Below, one piece after another: positions 22,395 to 32,900 of a stretch of 64,000 nucleotides of DNA. Origin of the DNA: Tillandsia leiboldiana. Lineage: Eukaryota > Streptophyta > Magnoliopsida > Poales > Bromeliaceae. The notes beneath the pieces are model-generated. The model saw nothing but the letters and a program-made list of their open reading frames with translations. It was not told the origin of the DNA and did not search any database. Position 1 is the stretch's first letter. The number at the start of each line of letters is the position of its first letter. The stretch covers positions 4,222,692 to 4,286,691 of the forward strand of contig CM055064.1 in NCBI GenBank assembly GCA_029204045.2, read 5' to 3'. A program made the position numbers and the translations under genes.

Positions 22395-24260
22395 CTTCCA
22401 TCTTGTTTCAGATAAATTTGTGCTTTTTGAAGTAATTGTGCCATCTTGTTTGTGACATCTGTGTGCTGCTTGTACTAATTGTGCCATGTAGTTTGAGAGA
22501 AATGTGTGCTGTTTGTACTAATTGTGCCATCTTGTTAGAAACAAATGTGTGTTGCTTGTTTAGATACAAATGTGTGATGCTTGAACTAATTGTGCCATGT
22601 TGTGGGAGATAAATTTGTGATGCTTGAACTTAATATGCCATCTTGTTAGAGACAAATGTGTGATGCTAGAACTAATTGTGCCATGTTGTAGGAGATAAAT
22701 TTGTGATGCTTGAACTTAATATGCCATCTTGTTAGAGACAAATGTGTGATGCTAGAACTAATTGTGCCATCTTGTAGGAGATAAATTTGTGATGCTTGAA
22801 CTTATTATGCCATCTTGTTTGAGACAAATGTGTGATGCTACAACTAATTGTGCCATATTGTAGGAGATAAATTTGTGATGCTTGAACTTAATATGCCATC
22901 TTGTTAGAGACAAATGTGTGATGCTAGAACTAATTGTGCCATCTTGTAGGAGATAAATTTGTGATGCTTGAACTTAATATGCCATCTTGTTAGAGACAAA
23001 TGTGTGATGCTAGAACTAATTGTGCCATGTTGTAGGAGATAAATTTGTGATGCTTGAACTTATTATGCCATCTTGTTTGAGACAAATGTGTGATGCTACA
23101 ACTAATTGTGCCATATTGTAGGAGATAAATTTGTGATGCTTGAACTTAATATGCCATCTTGTTAGAGACAAATGTGTGATGCTAGAACTAATTGTGCCAT
23201 CTTGTAGGAGATAAATTTGTGATGCTTGAACTTAATATGCCATCTTGTTAGAGACAAATGTGTGATGCTAGAACTAATTGTGCCATCTTGTAGGAGATAA
23301 ATTTGTGATGCTTGAACTTAATATGCCATCTTGTTAGAGACAAATGTGTGATGCTAGAACTATTTGTGCCATCTTGTAGGAGATAAATTTGTGATGCTTG
23401 AACTTATTATGCCATCTTGTTTCAGACAAATGTGTGATGCTAGAACTATTTGTGCCATCTTGTAGGAGATAAATTTGTGATGCTTGAACTTATTATGCCA
23501 TCTTGTTAGAGACAAATGTGTGATGCTTCAACTAATTGTGCCATATTGTAGGAGATAAATTTGTGATGCTTGAACTTATTATGCCATCTTGTTAGAGACA
23601 AATGTGTGATGCTACAACTAATTGTGCCATCTTGTAGGAGATAAATTTTTGATGCTTGAACTTATTATGCCATCTTGTTTCAGACAAATCTGTGATGCTT
23701 GAACTATTTGTGCCATCTTGTAGGAGATAAATTTGTGATGCTTGAACTTATTATGCCATCTTGTTAGAGACAAATGTGTGATGCTTCAACTAATTGTGCC
23801 ATCTTGTAGGAGATAAATTTGTGATGCTTGAACTTATTATGCCATCTTGTTAGAGACAAATGTGTGATGCTAGAACTAATTGTGCCATCTTGTAGGAGAT
23901 AAATTTGTGATGCTTGAACTTATTATGCCATCTTGTTTGAGACAAATGTGTGATGCTACAACTAATTGTGCCATATTGTTTGAGAGAAATGTGAGCTGCT
24001 TGTACTAATTGTGCCATGTTGTTAGAGAAAACTTTGTGATGCTTGTACTAATTGTGTCATCTTGTTTAGATACACATGTATGATGCTTGAACTATTCGTG
24101 CCATGTTGTTAGAGACAAATGTGTGCTGCATGTACTAATTGTGCCATCTTGTTTGGGAGCTATGTGTGCTGCTTGTATTAATATTGTCATCTTATTTGAG
24201 AGAAAAGAGAGTTGGTTGATTTAATAGTGCCCTCTTGTTTGAGAGAATTGTGTGCTGGTT
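22395..24260 (+). repeat. 43-bp tandem array, left side of Harbinger
   Basis: About 43 monomers of 43 bp, each around a TGCCATCTTGT core. In the middle they alternate as a two-monomer 86-bp higher-order unit: one type contains TTAGAGACAAATGTGTGATG, the other TAGGAGATAAATTTGTGATG. Edge monomers are more diverged (22400-22600, 24000-24260), as in satellites homogenised from the centre. Confidence 0.9.
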
Positions 24261-24470
24261 GAACTAATAGTGCCATCGCCGAGTGATAATGTTAATTGAT
24301 TGAACTAATATTGGGATCTTATTTGAGATAAATGTGTGCTGGTTGCACTCATAATGTGTATTAATAAATGTGTAATGTTGGCATGTTCTGTGCTGGATGT
24401 GTGTACGCTTCCTATCCCCTTTTTGTGTGTATGCGCTAAAGGAGATTTTGTTTATGATGAGAATAACAAA

Positions 24471-25390
24471 ATCGACGATGATGACGGTTGCCATAAGTAT
24501 CAGATGGCATGGCATGGATTTATAATCCACTGCAGCCCCATATCACTTGGCAATCAAATGAGTCAAATCTTTTAAATAAAAAGAAATATGTAATTGGCTG
24601 ATACGCAGCATACACACAAATTGGCATATCATAAGGCAAAATGGGTGATAGGCATCGTACACACAATCAGCGCATATTAAGGCAAAGAGAAGGCAATATA
24701 AGTTTAACCATCACCCATTTCTCTCAAACAAGATGACACTATTAGTTCAAGCATCACACATTTATCTCTAACAAGATGGCATAATATGTTCAAGCATCAC
24801 ACATTTCTCTCCAACAATATGACAATATCAGTACAACCAATAGTCGGAAAAATGGGTTTGTCGGATAATCGCTTAAAATATCGACGATGATGACGGTTGC
24901 CAGAGGTATCAGAAGGCATGGCATGGATTTACAATCCACTACACCCCCATATCACTTGGCAATCAATTGAGTCAAATTTTTTAAATAAAAAGAAATATGT
25001 AATTGGCAGATACGCAGCATACACACAAATTGGCATATCATAAGGCAAAATGGGTGATAGGCGTCGTACACACAATCAGCGCATATGAAGGCAAAGAGAT
25101 GGCAATATAAGTTTAACCATCACCCATTTGTCTCAAACAAGATGACACTATTAGTTCAAGCAGCACACATTTATCTCTAACAACATGGCACAATTAGTTC
25201 AAGCAACACACATTTCTCTCAAACAATATGACAATATCACTACAACCAACAGTCGGAAAAGTGGGTTTGTCGGATAATCGCTTAAAATATCGACGATGAT
25301 GACGATTGCCAGAAGTATCAGATGGCATGGCATGGATTTATAATCCACTACACCCCCATACTCTTTTTGGCAATCAATTGAGTCAATTAA
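24471..25390 (+). repeat. 410-bp unit in two full and one partial direct copy
   Basis: ATCGACGATGATGAC starts copies at 24471, 24880 and 25289 (period about 409). Each full copy contains a few 43-bp-type monomers in inverted orientation (for example AACAAGATGGCATAAT and CAAACAAGATGACACTAT). The region lies directly upstream of ORF1 and may include its promoter. Confidence 0.85.
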
Positions 25391-25577
25391 GTATTTAAAT
25401 ATACTAAGTTTTTACTACTGGTTGAAATTCCCCGGCAATATCCGTTCAATTAGATAGCTCCGAATATTTTCAACTATGTATTTTTCATCTTGTATGATTG
25501 AGAGTGGTACTAGTAATTCACTTTAAATTGTACTTAACTTATTGTTATCATTGTGCCAACCAAACACCTTATTCCAG

Positions 25578-26773
25578 ATGCGTCCATTCAAGAAACAAAC
25601 AAAGCATCAAGCACGAAAAAGTGTAGCTTTCGAAGGCTTCCCTAATTTCGTAGCTTCACAGGAGGGTAATTCTGGGCAGCCAGCCCAAACGCATACCCGA
25701 ACCCAGAATTGGTCAGAATTGATGGACTCAATTTTTTTGTCCTTGCTCACTGAAGAGCATGCATTGGGGAACTTCGTTAATGGGGCGTTCACCAGTGTAG
25801 CCTGGGTTCGAATCATATCTGCATTCAATGCAAGGACCAACTTGCATTTGAACAAAGAACAAATAAAAAATCGGCTTAAAGTTTTAAAGCGAACATTCAT
25901 GCTTTATAACACTTTAGCCAACAAGAGTGGTTGGGGCTGGGACTTTATAAACAATATCCCGACCGCCGGTGATCCAGCTGACTGGGATGCAGTGATTGCG
26001 GTAAATTTAACCTACAATCATAAAGATTTTTGTAAATGCTCGCGTACTATTCACATAATTGACATTAGACATTCATTTAAATCTTTCTCCAGGATAATCC
26101 GGCATTCGCAAAATGTCGAGGGAGGCCATTTCCGGCTTATAAGGATCTGGCCTTCTTGACCGCGAAAACAACGGCCAGTGGCCAATATGCTAATACTACT
26201 ACAATGCAAGGACCTCAAATTGTTGAAAGTTCATCCTCATCTTCCCCTGGTGAGGATGCTACTCTTATTGGGGAGCGAATGTCGACTTTCAATATCTCAT
26301 CTAGTCCATTTAAAGCAGGATCTTCAGAAGCCCCTCAATATGCAAATACAAGGGGGACGCAATTCTCCGACTCTCAAACCCCTACTCCTCAAAACCCAAC
26401 TGTCGGAGGTAGTGCAAGTGGTAGCGGTTCTGGGGGAAAACGTCCACGCTCACCAGATCCCACAAACCCTACACCCAAAACTACCACGACTGGAGGGGGA
26501 CGGCGTCGCAAATCTGACGCCGACCTTGCTGTAATCACTGAGATGGTTGAAATAGGCAGGCAAAAGCTAGAGCTTGCCCGTGAAATTTATCAGTCTGAAA
26601 AGTCGAGCAGACCAGTGATTCCAACCATCCAGGAGTGCATGGCCCGGTTGTATGCTATGCCATCTATTACTCCAGAAAGGGTGCTATATGCAGGCGAAGC
26701 CCTGAAAGAGCCAAATAATCGTCAATTCTTCATGTCCATGACAGACGAGATAGCTGAAATGTGGGTTGACTGA
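25578..26773 (+). CDS. Harbinger ORF1: Myb/SANT-like DNA-binding protein
   Basis: Two exons, 25578-26000 and 26093-26773, join in phase 0 with GT (GTAAAT) and AG (TTTCTCCAG) sites to give 367 residues. The start is the first ATG after a plausible acceptor (TTATTCCAG) at 25577; the frame is open upstream but has no ATG there. Residues about 40-150 form a trihelix-like Myb/SANT domain of the Myb_DNA-bind_3 type (WSELMDSIFLSLLTEE, then IKNRLKVLKRTF and WDAVI), followed by the usual NPAFAKCRGRPFPAY motif. A long Ser/Pro/Thr-rich linker carries basic patches GGKRPRSPDP and GGGRRRKSD, likely nuclear signals, then a helical tail. In studied Harbinger/Ping-type elements this protein binds DNA near the ends and carries the transposase into the nucleus. 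No inactivating change is seen. Confidence 0.85.
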
Positions 26774-27041
26774 CAAGTCGCATTGCAAAATGTCAATTAT
26801 AGGGGTCTCTTTCCTGGAATTTAGATTTCGTTTAAATTTGTTTATGCTTTCGTTTTCTTTATTTAGTCCGTTGACATTCTATGTTTTATGCTACGTAGAC
26901 AATATTTTCTTTATTTCGCATGATGGTTGATGTGTTTTGTAAATATTGACTTTATTAACAGTAATGTTTGAAGTTGTGTTGTATTTTATCCCCATATGTT
27001 GCGATTGTCAATGTTCAATATATATTGTACTTACAGCATAA

Positions 27042-28432
27042 ATGGGTGATTCGAATGATGGTCATGTGTTAACCTCCACAATCAGTACCGTCTTACGAGA
27101 CCTTTTAGATGATGACAATGACATATGGAATGATGTACTTGCAATGTTGATTCATCAAGGTTATCTCACATTTACGGAAACCGTCGAAAAGCAACCGTGT
27201 CGTACCCGTCCATTTACAGGGCACCAGCTAATATGTGATATCTTGAATGGTCATCCTGATCGTGGGTACGACCAATTTAGAATGCCGACCACGACTTTCA
27301 TTGCACTGCGCGATGAGCTACTCCGAAAGGGATTGGTACAGAACACACGCAATATGACAATTGAAGAACAGTTAGGAATATTTCTGTTTTGCATAGGACA
27401 TGGGGTAGCTAATAGGGTCATGGCTGAAACATTTCAACATTCAGGTGAAACTATCAGTCGACATTTCAACAATGTCCTTCGGGCGATTGTAATGTTGAAA
27501 GACGATTACATTAAACTTCCGCCGAATAATCTTCCGGTACATTCTCGAATAAGAGATAATGCAAATTTTCATCCATTCAAGGTATGCATAATTTTATATT
27601 TGTGATTAAAGTTAATGGACATTTTGAAATGTTATTAATTCACTTACTATGTTTGATGTTTAATGTTAGAATGCAATTGGTGCGATTGATGGGACACATA
27701 TTCCCGTGGTAGTGCGCAAGAGCAAGCAACCGAGATTCCGGAATCGCAAAGGATTTACTTCACAAAACATGATGGCTGCAGTATCCTTTGACCACAACTT
27801 TCTATTTGTCTGCACGGGTTGGGAGGGATCAGCAGCTGACATGCGAGTACTTTGATGGACTTGCGAAAGTGGAGGTTTCACGATGCCTGAAGGTATATCA
27901 CACATACTTACTTTTCTTACATTATTTTAATCATTGTGAATATTACAAATGACATTGTACATGTTTCGTAAAATATATAGGCAAATATTATTTGGTAGAT
28001 TCAGGCTATGCAAATACAGAAAGATTTCTTGCACCATATCAAAATGAGCGTTACCACATTAGCCAATTTGATGGAAACTCAGGGGTCCGCACTCATCGAA
28101 GTCCACGCGATCTATATAATCATCGACATGCTCAATTGAGAAATGTCGTGGAGAAAACATTTGGTATTTTAAAAAAACGGTTCAAGATTTTGACAGTTGC
28201 AACACCGTTTCCATATAGAGTTCAATGTCAGATTGCGATGGCATGTTGTGTTATACACAATTTCATTCGACGACACCAAGGTGCAGATGCTATCTTTAAC
28301 GAAGAGTTGGAGGAAGAACCAACGGATTTAGGTGACGAGGATACGGGTGATAATGCTGGGAGTTCAGAATCACGGGGAGGCGACGACTTGCGCACATTTA
28401 TAACAAACCAGTTATGGAATACTCGTACTTAG
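27042..28432 (+). pseudogene. Harbinger DDE transposase, one in-frame stop
   Basis: Three exons (27042-27581, 27670-27892, 27981-28432) join in frame as 405 codons including the normal stop. The product is a PIF/Harbinger nuclease (DDE_4/HARBI1-like). The N-terminal part holds the helical region (MTIEEQLGIFLFCIGHG). The first catalytic Asp is in AIDGTHIP (exon 2), the second in LVDSGYAN (exon 3), and the Glu is in VEKTFGILKKRF. The end of exon 2 reads DMRVL, then TGA (27853-27855), then WTCESGGFTMPE. Relatives usually have Arg there, so a CGA-to-TGA transition is the likely lesion. It falls between the first and second catalytic Asp, so a truncated protein would be inactive. No frameshift is seen and splice sites are intact, so the lesion appears recent. 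Confidence 0.85.
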
Positions 28433-28464
28433 GAAAATTAAGGATTGTATTATACAAAAATTAT

Positions 28465-29390
28465 GGAGTGTGCTGCTTGTATTAATATTGTCATCTTGTT
28501 TGAGAGGTATGTGTTCTACTTGTACTAATTGTGCCGGCTTGTTTGAGAGGTATGTGTGCTACTTGTACAAATTGTGGCGTCTTGTTTGAGAGGTATGTGT
28601 GCTGCTTGTATTAATATTGTCATCTTGTTTGAGAGGTATGTGTGCTGCTTGTATTAATATTGTCATCTTGTTTGAGAGGTATGTGTGCTGCTTGTAGTAA
28701 TTGTGCCGTCTTGTTTGGGAGCTATGTGTGCTGCATGTATTAATATAGTCATGTTGTTTGAGAGGTATGTGTGCTGCTTGTAGTAATTGTGCCATCTTGT
28801 TTGGGAGCTATGTGTGCTGCTTGTACTAATTGTAGCCGTCTTGTTTGAGAGGTATGTGTGCTGCTTGTATTAATATTGTCATATTGTTTGAGAGGTATGT
28901 GTGCTGCTTGTACTAATTGTGCCGTCTTGTTTGGGAGCTATGTGTGCTGCTTGTATTAATATTGACATCTTGTTTGAGAGGTATGTGTGCTGCTTGTAGT
29001 AATTGTGCCGTCTTGTTTGGGAGCTATGTGTGCTGCATGTATTAATATAGTCATGTTGTTTGAGAGGTATGTGTGCTGCTTGTAGTAATTGTGCCATCTT
29101 GTTTGGGAGCTATGTGTGCTGCTTGTACTAATTGTAGCCGTCTTGTTTGAGAGGTATGTGTGCTGCTTGTATTAATATTGTCATATTGTTTGAGAGGTAT
29201 GTGTGCTGCTTGTACTAATTGTGCCGTCTTGTTTGGGAGCTATGTGTGCTGCTTGTATTAATATAGTCATCTTGTTTGTGAGGTATGTGTGCTGCTTGTA
29301 CTAATTGTAGCCGTCTTGTTTGAGAGGTATGTGTGCTGCTTGTACTAATATTGTTATCTTGATTGAGAGGAATGTGTCAAGCTTGTAGGA
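28465..29390 (+). repeat. 43-bp tandem array, right side of Harbinger
   Basis: About 21 monomers of 43 bp with core TGTGTGCTGCTTGTA and CATCTTGTTTGAGAGGTA, in the same orientation on the plus strand as the left array. A larger duplicated block of several monomers is visible (28680-28860 repeats at 29000-29165). 29391-29837 is the AT-rich right end of the transposon. Confidence 0.9.
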
Positions 29391-29837
29391 GATAAATGGA
29401 TTTTGGTTCATATAATTGTGCCATCTTGTTTGAGATAAATGGGTTTGCAAATTTTATTAATTTTTTTTCATTTTAAAAATATATAAAATTAAATTGTTAA
29501 TTTTATATAATTTTATAAAAATATATAAAATATTTAAAAAAGAAATAAAATATTTAATTCTTTTAATATTTATTAATATTATAAAGAGTAAATTAGTAAA
29601 TAAAAATATTTAATCCTTCAATTCTTCTTATTCCGCTATTCACAACCAAACACAAATTTCTCTTATTCGTCTTATTCTTCTTATTCCTTTTTAACTTACC
29701 AAACACAATTTTTCTTAAACCCGGTATTACTCTTAAACCGAACCAAACGCAAATTTACTCTAGTTCCAACTTAAACCACAATTTATACCTATCCCCGTTA
29801 TAACTAAAACCCGGCTAAACCCGAACCAAACGAAGCC

Positions 29838-29914
29838 TTAAAGGTTAAACTCTTCCCCCCTCGCACATTTTGAGTCTCCCTCCTCTCGTAACTGCTACAC
29901 TCCCAACCTCATCA
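29838..29914 (+). promoter_or_regulatory. Very short native 5' flank between Harbinger and DER start codon
   Basis: Only 77 bp, pyrimidine-rich (CTCTTCCCCCCTCGCAC; CTCCCTCCTCTCG) like a plant 5' untranslated leader. There is no TATA box, so core promoter elements must lie inside the transposon end or be TATA-less. Confidence 0.5.
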
Positions 29915-32900
29915 ATGGTGAGCTCACTCTTTCGATCTCTTCTTCTTCTTCGCCGAAACCCTAACACCCTTCGTCCCCTCTCCGCCCAATTCCGCCTCGC
30001 CGCGGCGGCTCTGGGCACCACCCCTCCTCCTCCTCCCCCTCCCCCCGCCCTTCTCAGTAACCTCCCCAAAACCCTCATTACAGGATCCTCCCTGAACCCC
30101 TCCCATGGCCTCTCTCATCCCTCGCCGTCGCCGTGGTTATACGCTCCCGCCGTCGGATTCTGCGCCGCTCCGAGCGTGGGCGACGAACTCGGGGAATCGC
30201 CGTTGATGGGTTCTTCTCCTGAGCCGGAGAAGCCGAGGAGCAAGAAGAAGTCGCAGAAGAGGAAAGCGAGGTTTGATTTCACGAAGGTCGATGTAGCGCT
30301 TCTCCCGACCGTGATTCTAGTGGGTCGGCCCAATGTCGGAAAGTCGGCGCTGTTCAATCGGTGAGAATCTTCAAAATTAGGGTTCTTGCGTTTTTGCTTC
30401 TTTTAACATCTCCTGGCAATTTGAATTTTAGCTTCCAAAATAAGTGTTATTAGTGTAGACTTGTTTAAATTGGCGGTACCACGAATGATTTTATACATTA
30501 AGGTATCGTTTGGTAACGGAATAATCAGAACTAGCTATTCTGGGGATAGGTATAAAGTACGAAATAAGAGCGAAAAAATGTTTGGTTCGGTTCCAGGGAT
30601 AAGAGATTTTGTGTTTGGTATGAGAATGAGGAATAAGAAGAATAAAGAGGTTGTGATGATGAGAGTGTATTGAGAAGGAAAAGAGAGAGAGGAGAGAGGG
30701 ATTTGTGATGATGAGAGTGTATTGGGAAGGAAAAAAGAGAAAGGAGAGAGAGGAATTTGTGATGATGAGAGTGTATTGGAAAGAGAGAAAGGAGGGGAGG
30801 AGGGATAGTTTAATAAAAAAAAAAAATTATAAAATAATAGATAAGAACTGTTGTTCCAGCTTATTCTGCTTGTACTAGAACTACTGTACCGAATAATTCT
30901 TGGTGCGTTTGGTAGAATAAGGAGGATAAACCTCTTATTCCCGATTCTAGTCCCGAAACAAACGGTGCCTAAGGTTTCCTCGACATCTTGCTGTTCCAGC
31001 TTGAAGGAGAAGCTCCAGTTTTGGAAATTATGCTTTTTAAGACTCAAAAGCTTATTCTGGATTCTCGCAACTGAAGAAGCTTCTACCACTTTGATTACCA
31101 AACACAATATTCAGCTTCTGCTTTATCATGGAAAATTCGCTCTTTTGGGAGCTTGCCAAACACATTATTAAACAAAATCTGTCTCAACTGTTTGCAGCTG
31201 CAGTAAAAGCAAATGCTTCAAATTGCTGCCGGCCAATCTAGCAGTCGATGTGGTTAATTTCCACATTTTTTTTATCTTACCTTGCAGGTTGATTAGGCGG
31301 AGAGAGGCGCTCGTTTACAACACTCCTGGCGATCACGTCACGCGCGATGTCCGAGAAGGGATCGCCAAGTTGGGTGATTTGAGATTTAGGGTTTTGGATT
31401 CCGCTGGCCTTGAGACTGCGGCTACTTCAGGGAGCATACTTAGCAGGACGGCCGAGATGACAGAAAATGTGCTTGCAAGGTCCCAATTCGCCATCTTTCT
31501 GATTGATGTGAGGTTGGTTTCTTGTTCTTCTTGATCCCATGTTGATGTTTGAAGCTTAGTTAGAAGGGAAAAACACAGAGAACTTAGCAGAATTAAAATT
31601 GTAAGAGTTGCCCGAACTTCAAAAGTCATGATTTTTCCACCTAACCTGTATTTACTGATGATTCCTGAAAATTCTGTCAAGTTCTATTATAATTTAACCG
31701 TTTCCATCGGAAAATTCAAAGAATACTTTGTCAAGTGATGGCATATTCCAGTAAAAAAGCTCAAATACAATAACTACTGACAAAAAGGTAGTCAAATCAA
31801 ATTAACTGTAAGGTTAGGTAGTAAAATAAAAATAATTCAAGTTCAATTACAGTTCCAACATTCACTCAATTTAGGGAAGCTTCAAATTAAAGAATTGCCA
31901 AATGAGGTAGACATTGAATTATAGGGATGGGCTGCAGCCGCTTGATCTTGAAGTTGGGAAGTGGCTGCGGAGGCACGCCCACGGAGTCCGTACCATCGTT
32001 GCAATGAATAAATCTGAATCGTTTGATGAGCGAGGCCTTATTACTGCGGCGGCTGGGGAGGCCTATGCATTAGGATTTGGTGACCCGATTGCCATTTCTG
32101 CAGAGACTGGCTTGGGAATGGCAGAGCTTTATGAGATCCTCCGCCCAATGTTGGAGGATTATATACTTCAACTTCCAAAAGGTATGTCTGTAATTATCCA
32201 TGACCTTTTGTAGAGTTTATAGAAAGTTAAAATTTGAAGGTAACAGACTCAGTGTAAGTGATTGTTTTAGAAATCTATAGCTAGAATTAAACAACTGTGA
32301 TATTTCCAACTCTTACATTAGCATGGTTGAAAAGAATGATGCTCAGATCATATGGAAAATGGAAAATGTGTATGCGGATCATGAATCTGAAGCTTGCATA
32401 ATTTATTGTAATAAGTGAAGTTGATTCCATCAAAATATTTCTCTTTGCAAATTTGATTGTAAATTACTTTTTTGGCTTCATTTTGAAACTTTTGCGATGC
32501 AGTTCTCTTCAACTGTGCTTTTACTATGCTATTCTGCTAGTAATGTCTCCTAATAATATTTTAAATTTTAGAAGAATAAATCTCTGGCTATAAATTGTCA
32601 GAAGATTCACTAGAAAGAGGAGCATATGGAATGCAGTAAAGATAGTATTAGTTGAAATCAAGACTCACAGTATGAATTGTTTCAATTTGTTGGACGAACT
32701 CTACAGTCCATGCTTTTTTTTTATGTTATGATTTAGTTGATGAGTGGAAGGCATAAGTCATAACCAATCCTCTATTTAATGATATAGGCATCTCATAAAG
32801 TTAAGCTATACAGGATTTCTTTTGGTGGTTCACGATATAACTTAAGTCTATTACTCATCCCTTTTGATTTCTTGTAGATGAGCATAACCGAGAGGATACT

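Larger units (their letters stand above)
21454..29837 (+). mobile_element. Full-length PIF/Harbinger DNA transposon, 8384 bp
   Basis: Terminal inverted repeats GGCCCCGTTTGGTT (left) and GGCTTCGTTTGGTT (right, inverted) match at 12 of 14 positions. Both ends are flanked by TTA (21451-21453, 29838-29840), the classic Harbinger duplication. Order inside: hairpin end (21470-21601), GC-rich repeated leader (21650-22380), 43-bp tandem array (22395-24260), 410-bp triplication (24471-25390), ORF1 Myb/SANT-like gene (25578-26773), transposase gene (27042-28432), second 43-bp array (28465-29390) and an AT-rich right end. The two-gene layout is the normal autonomous Harbinger layout. The transposase has a premature stop, so this copy is probably inactive alone, while ORF1 reads open. 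The size is large for the family because of the arrays. Confidence 0.9.

Noticed and set aside
22025..22444. 139-codon minus-strand frame and its plus-strand shadows
   Set aside because: Derived from repeated leader units of the Harbinger element; no homology features.
22395..24260. CRISPR-like array of regularly spaced repeats
   Set aside because: The unit is a continuous 43-bp tandem monomer with no unique spacers, in a eukaryotic transposon; no cas genes.
28559..29097. Minus-strand repeat peptides (QAAHIPLKQ-type)
   Set aside because: Translation of the 43-bp array; coding would be coincidental and there is no start or promoter evidence.
29849..30078. Minus-strand frames opposite DER exon 1 (29845-30078, 29924-30118, 30115-30357)
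   Set aside because: Shadows of the GC-rich coding exon.
30535..31107. 190-codon minus-strand frame in DER intron 1
   Set aside because: It mostly covers the Tourist-like MITE and its 53-bp repeats and is opposite to a clear intron.
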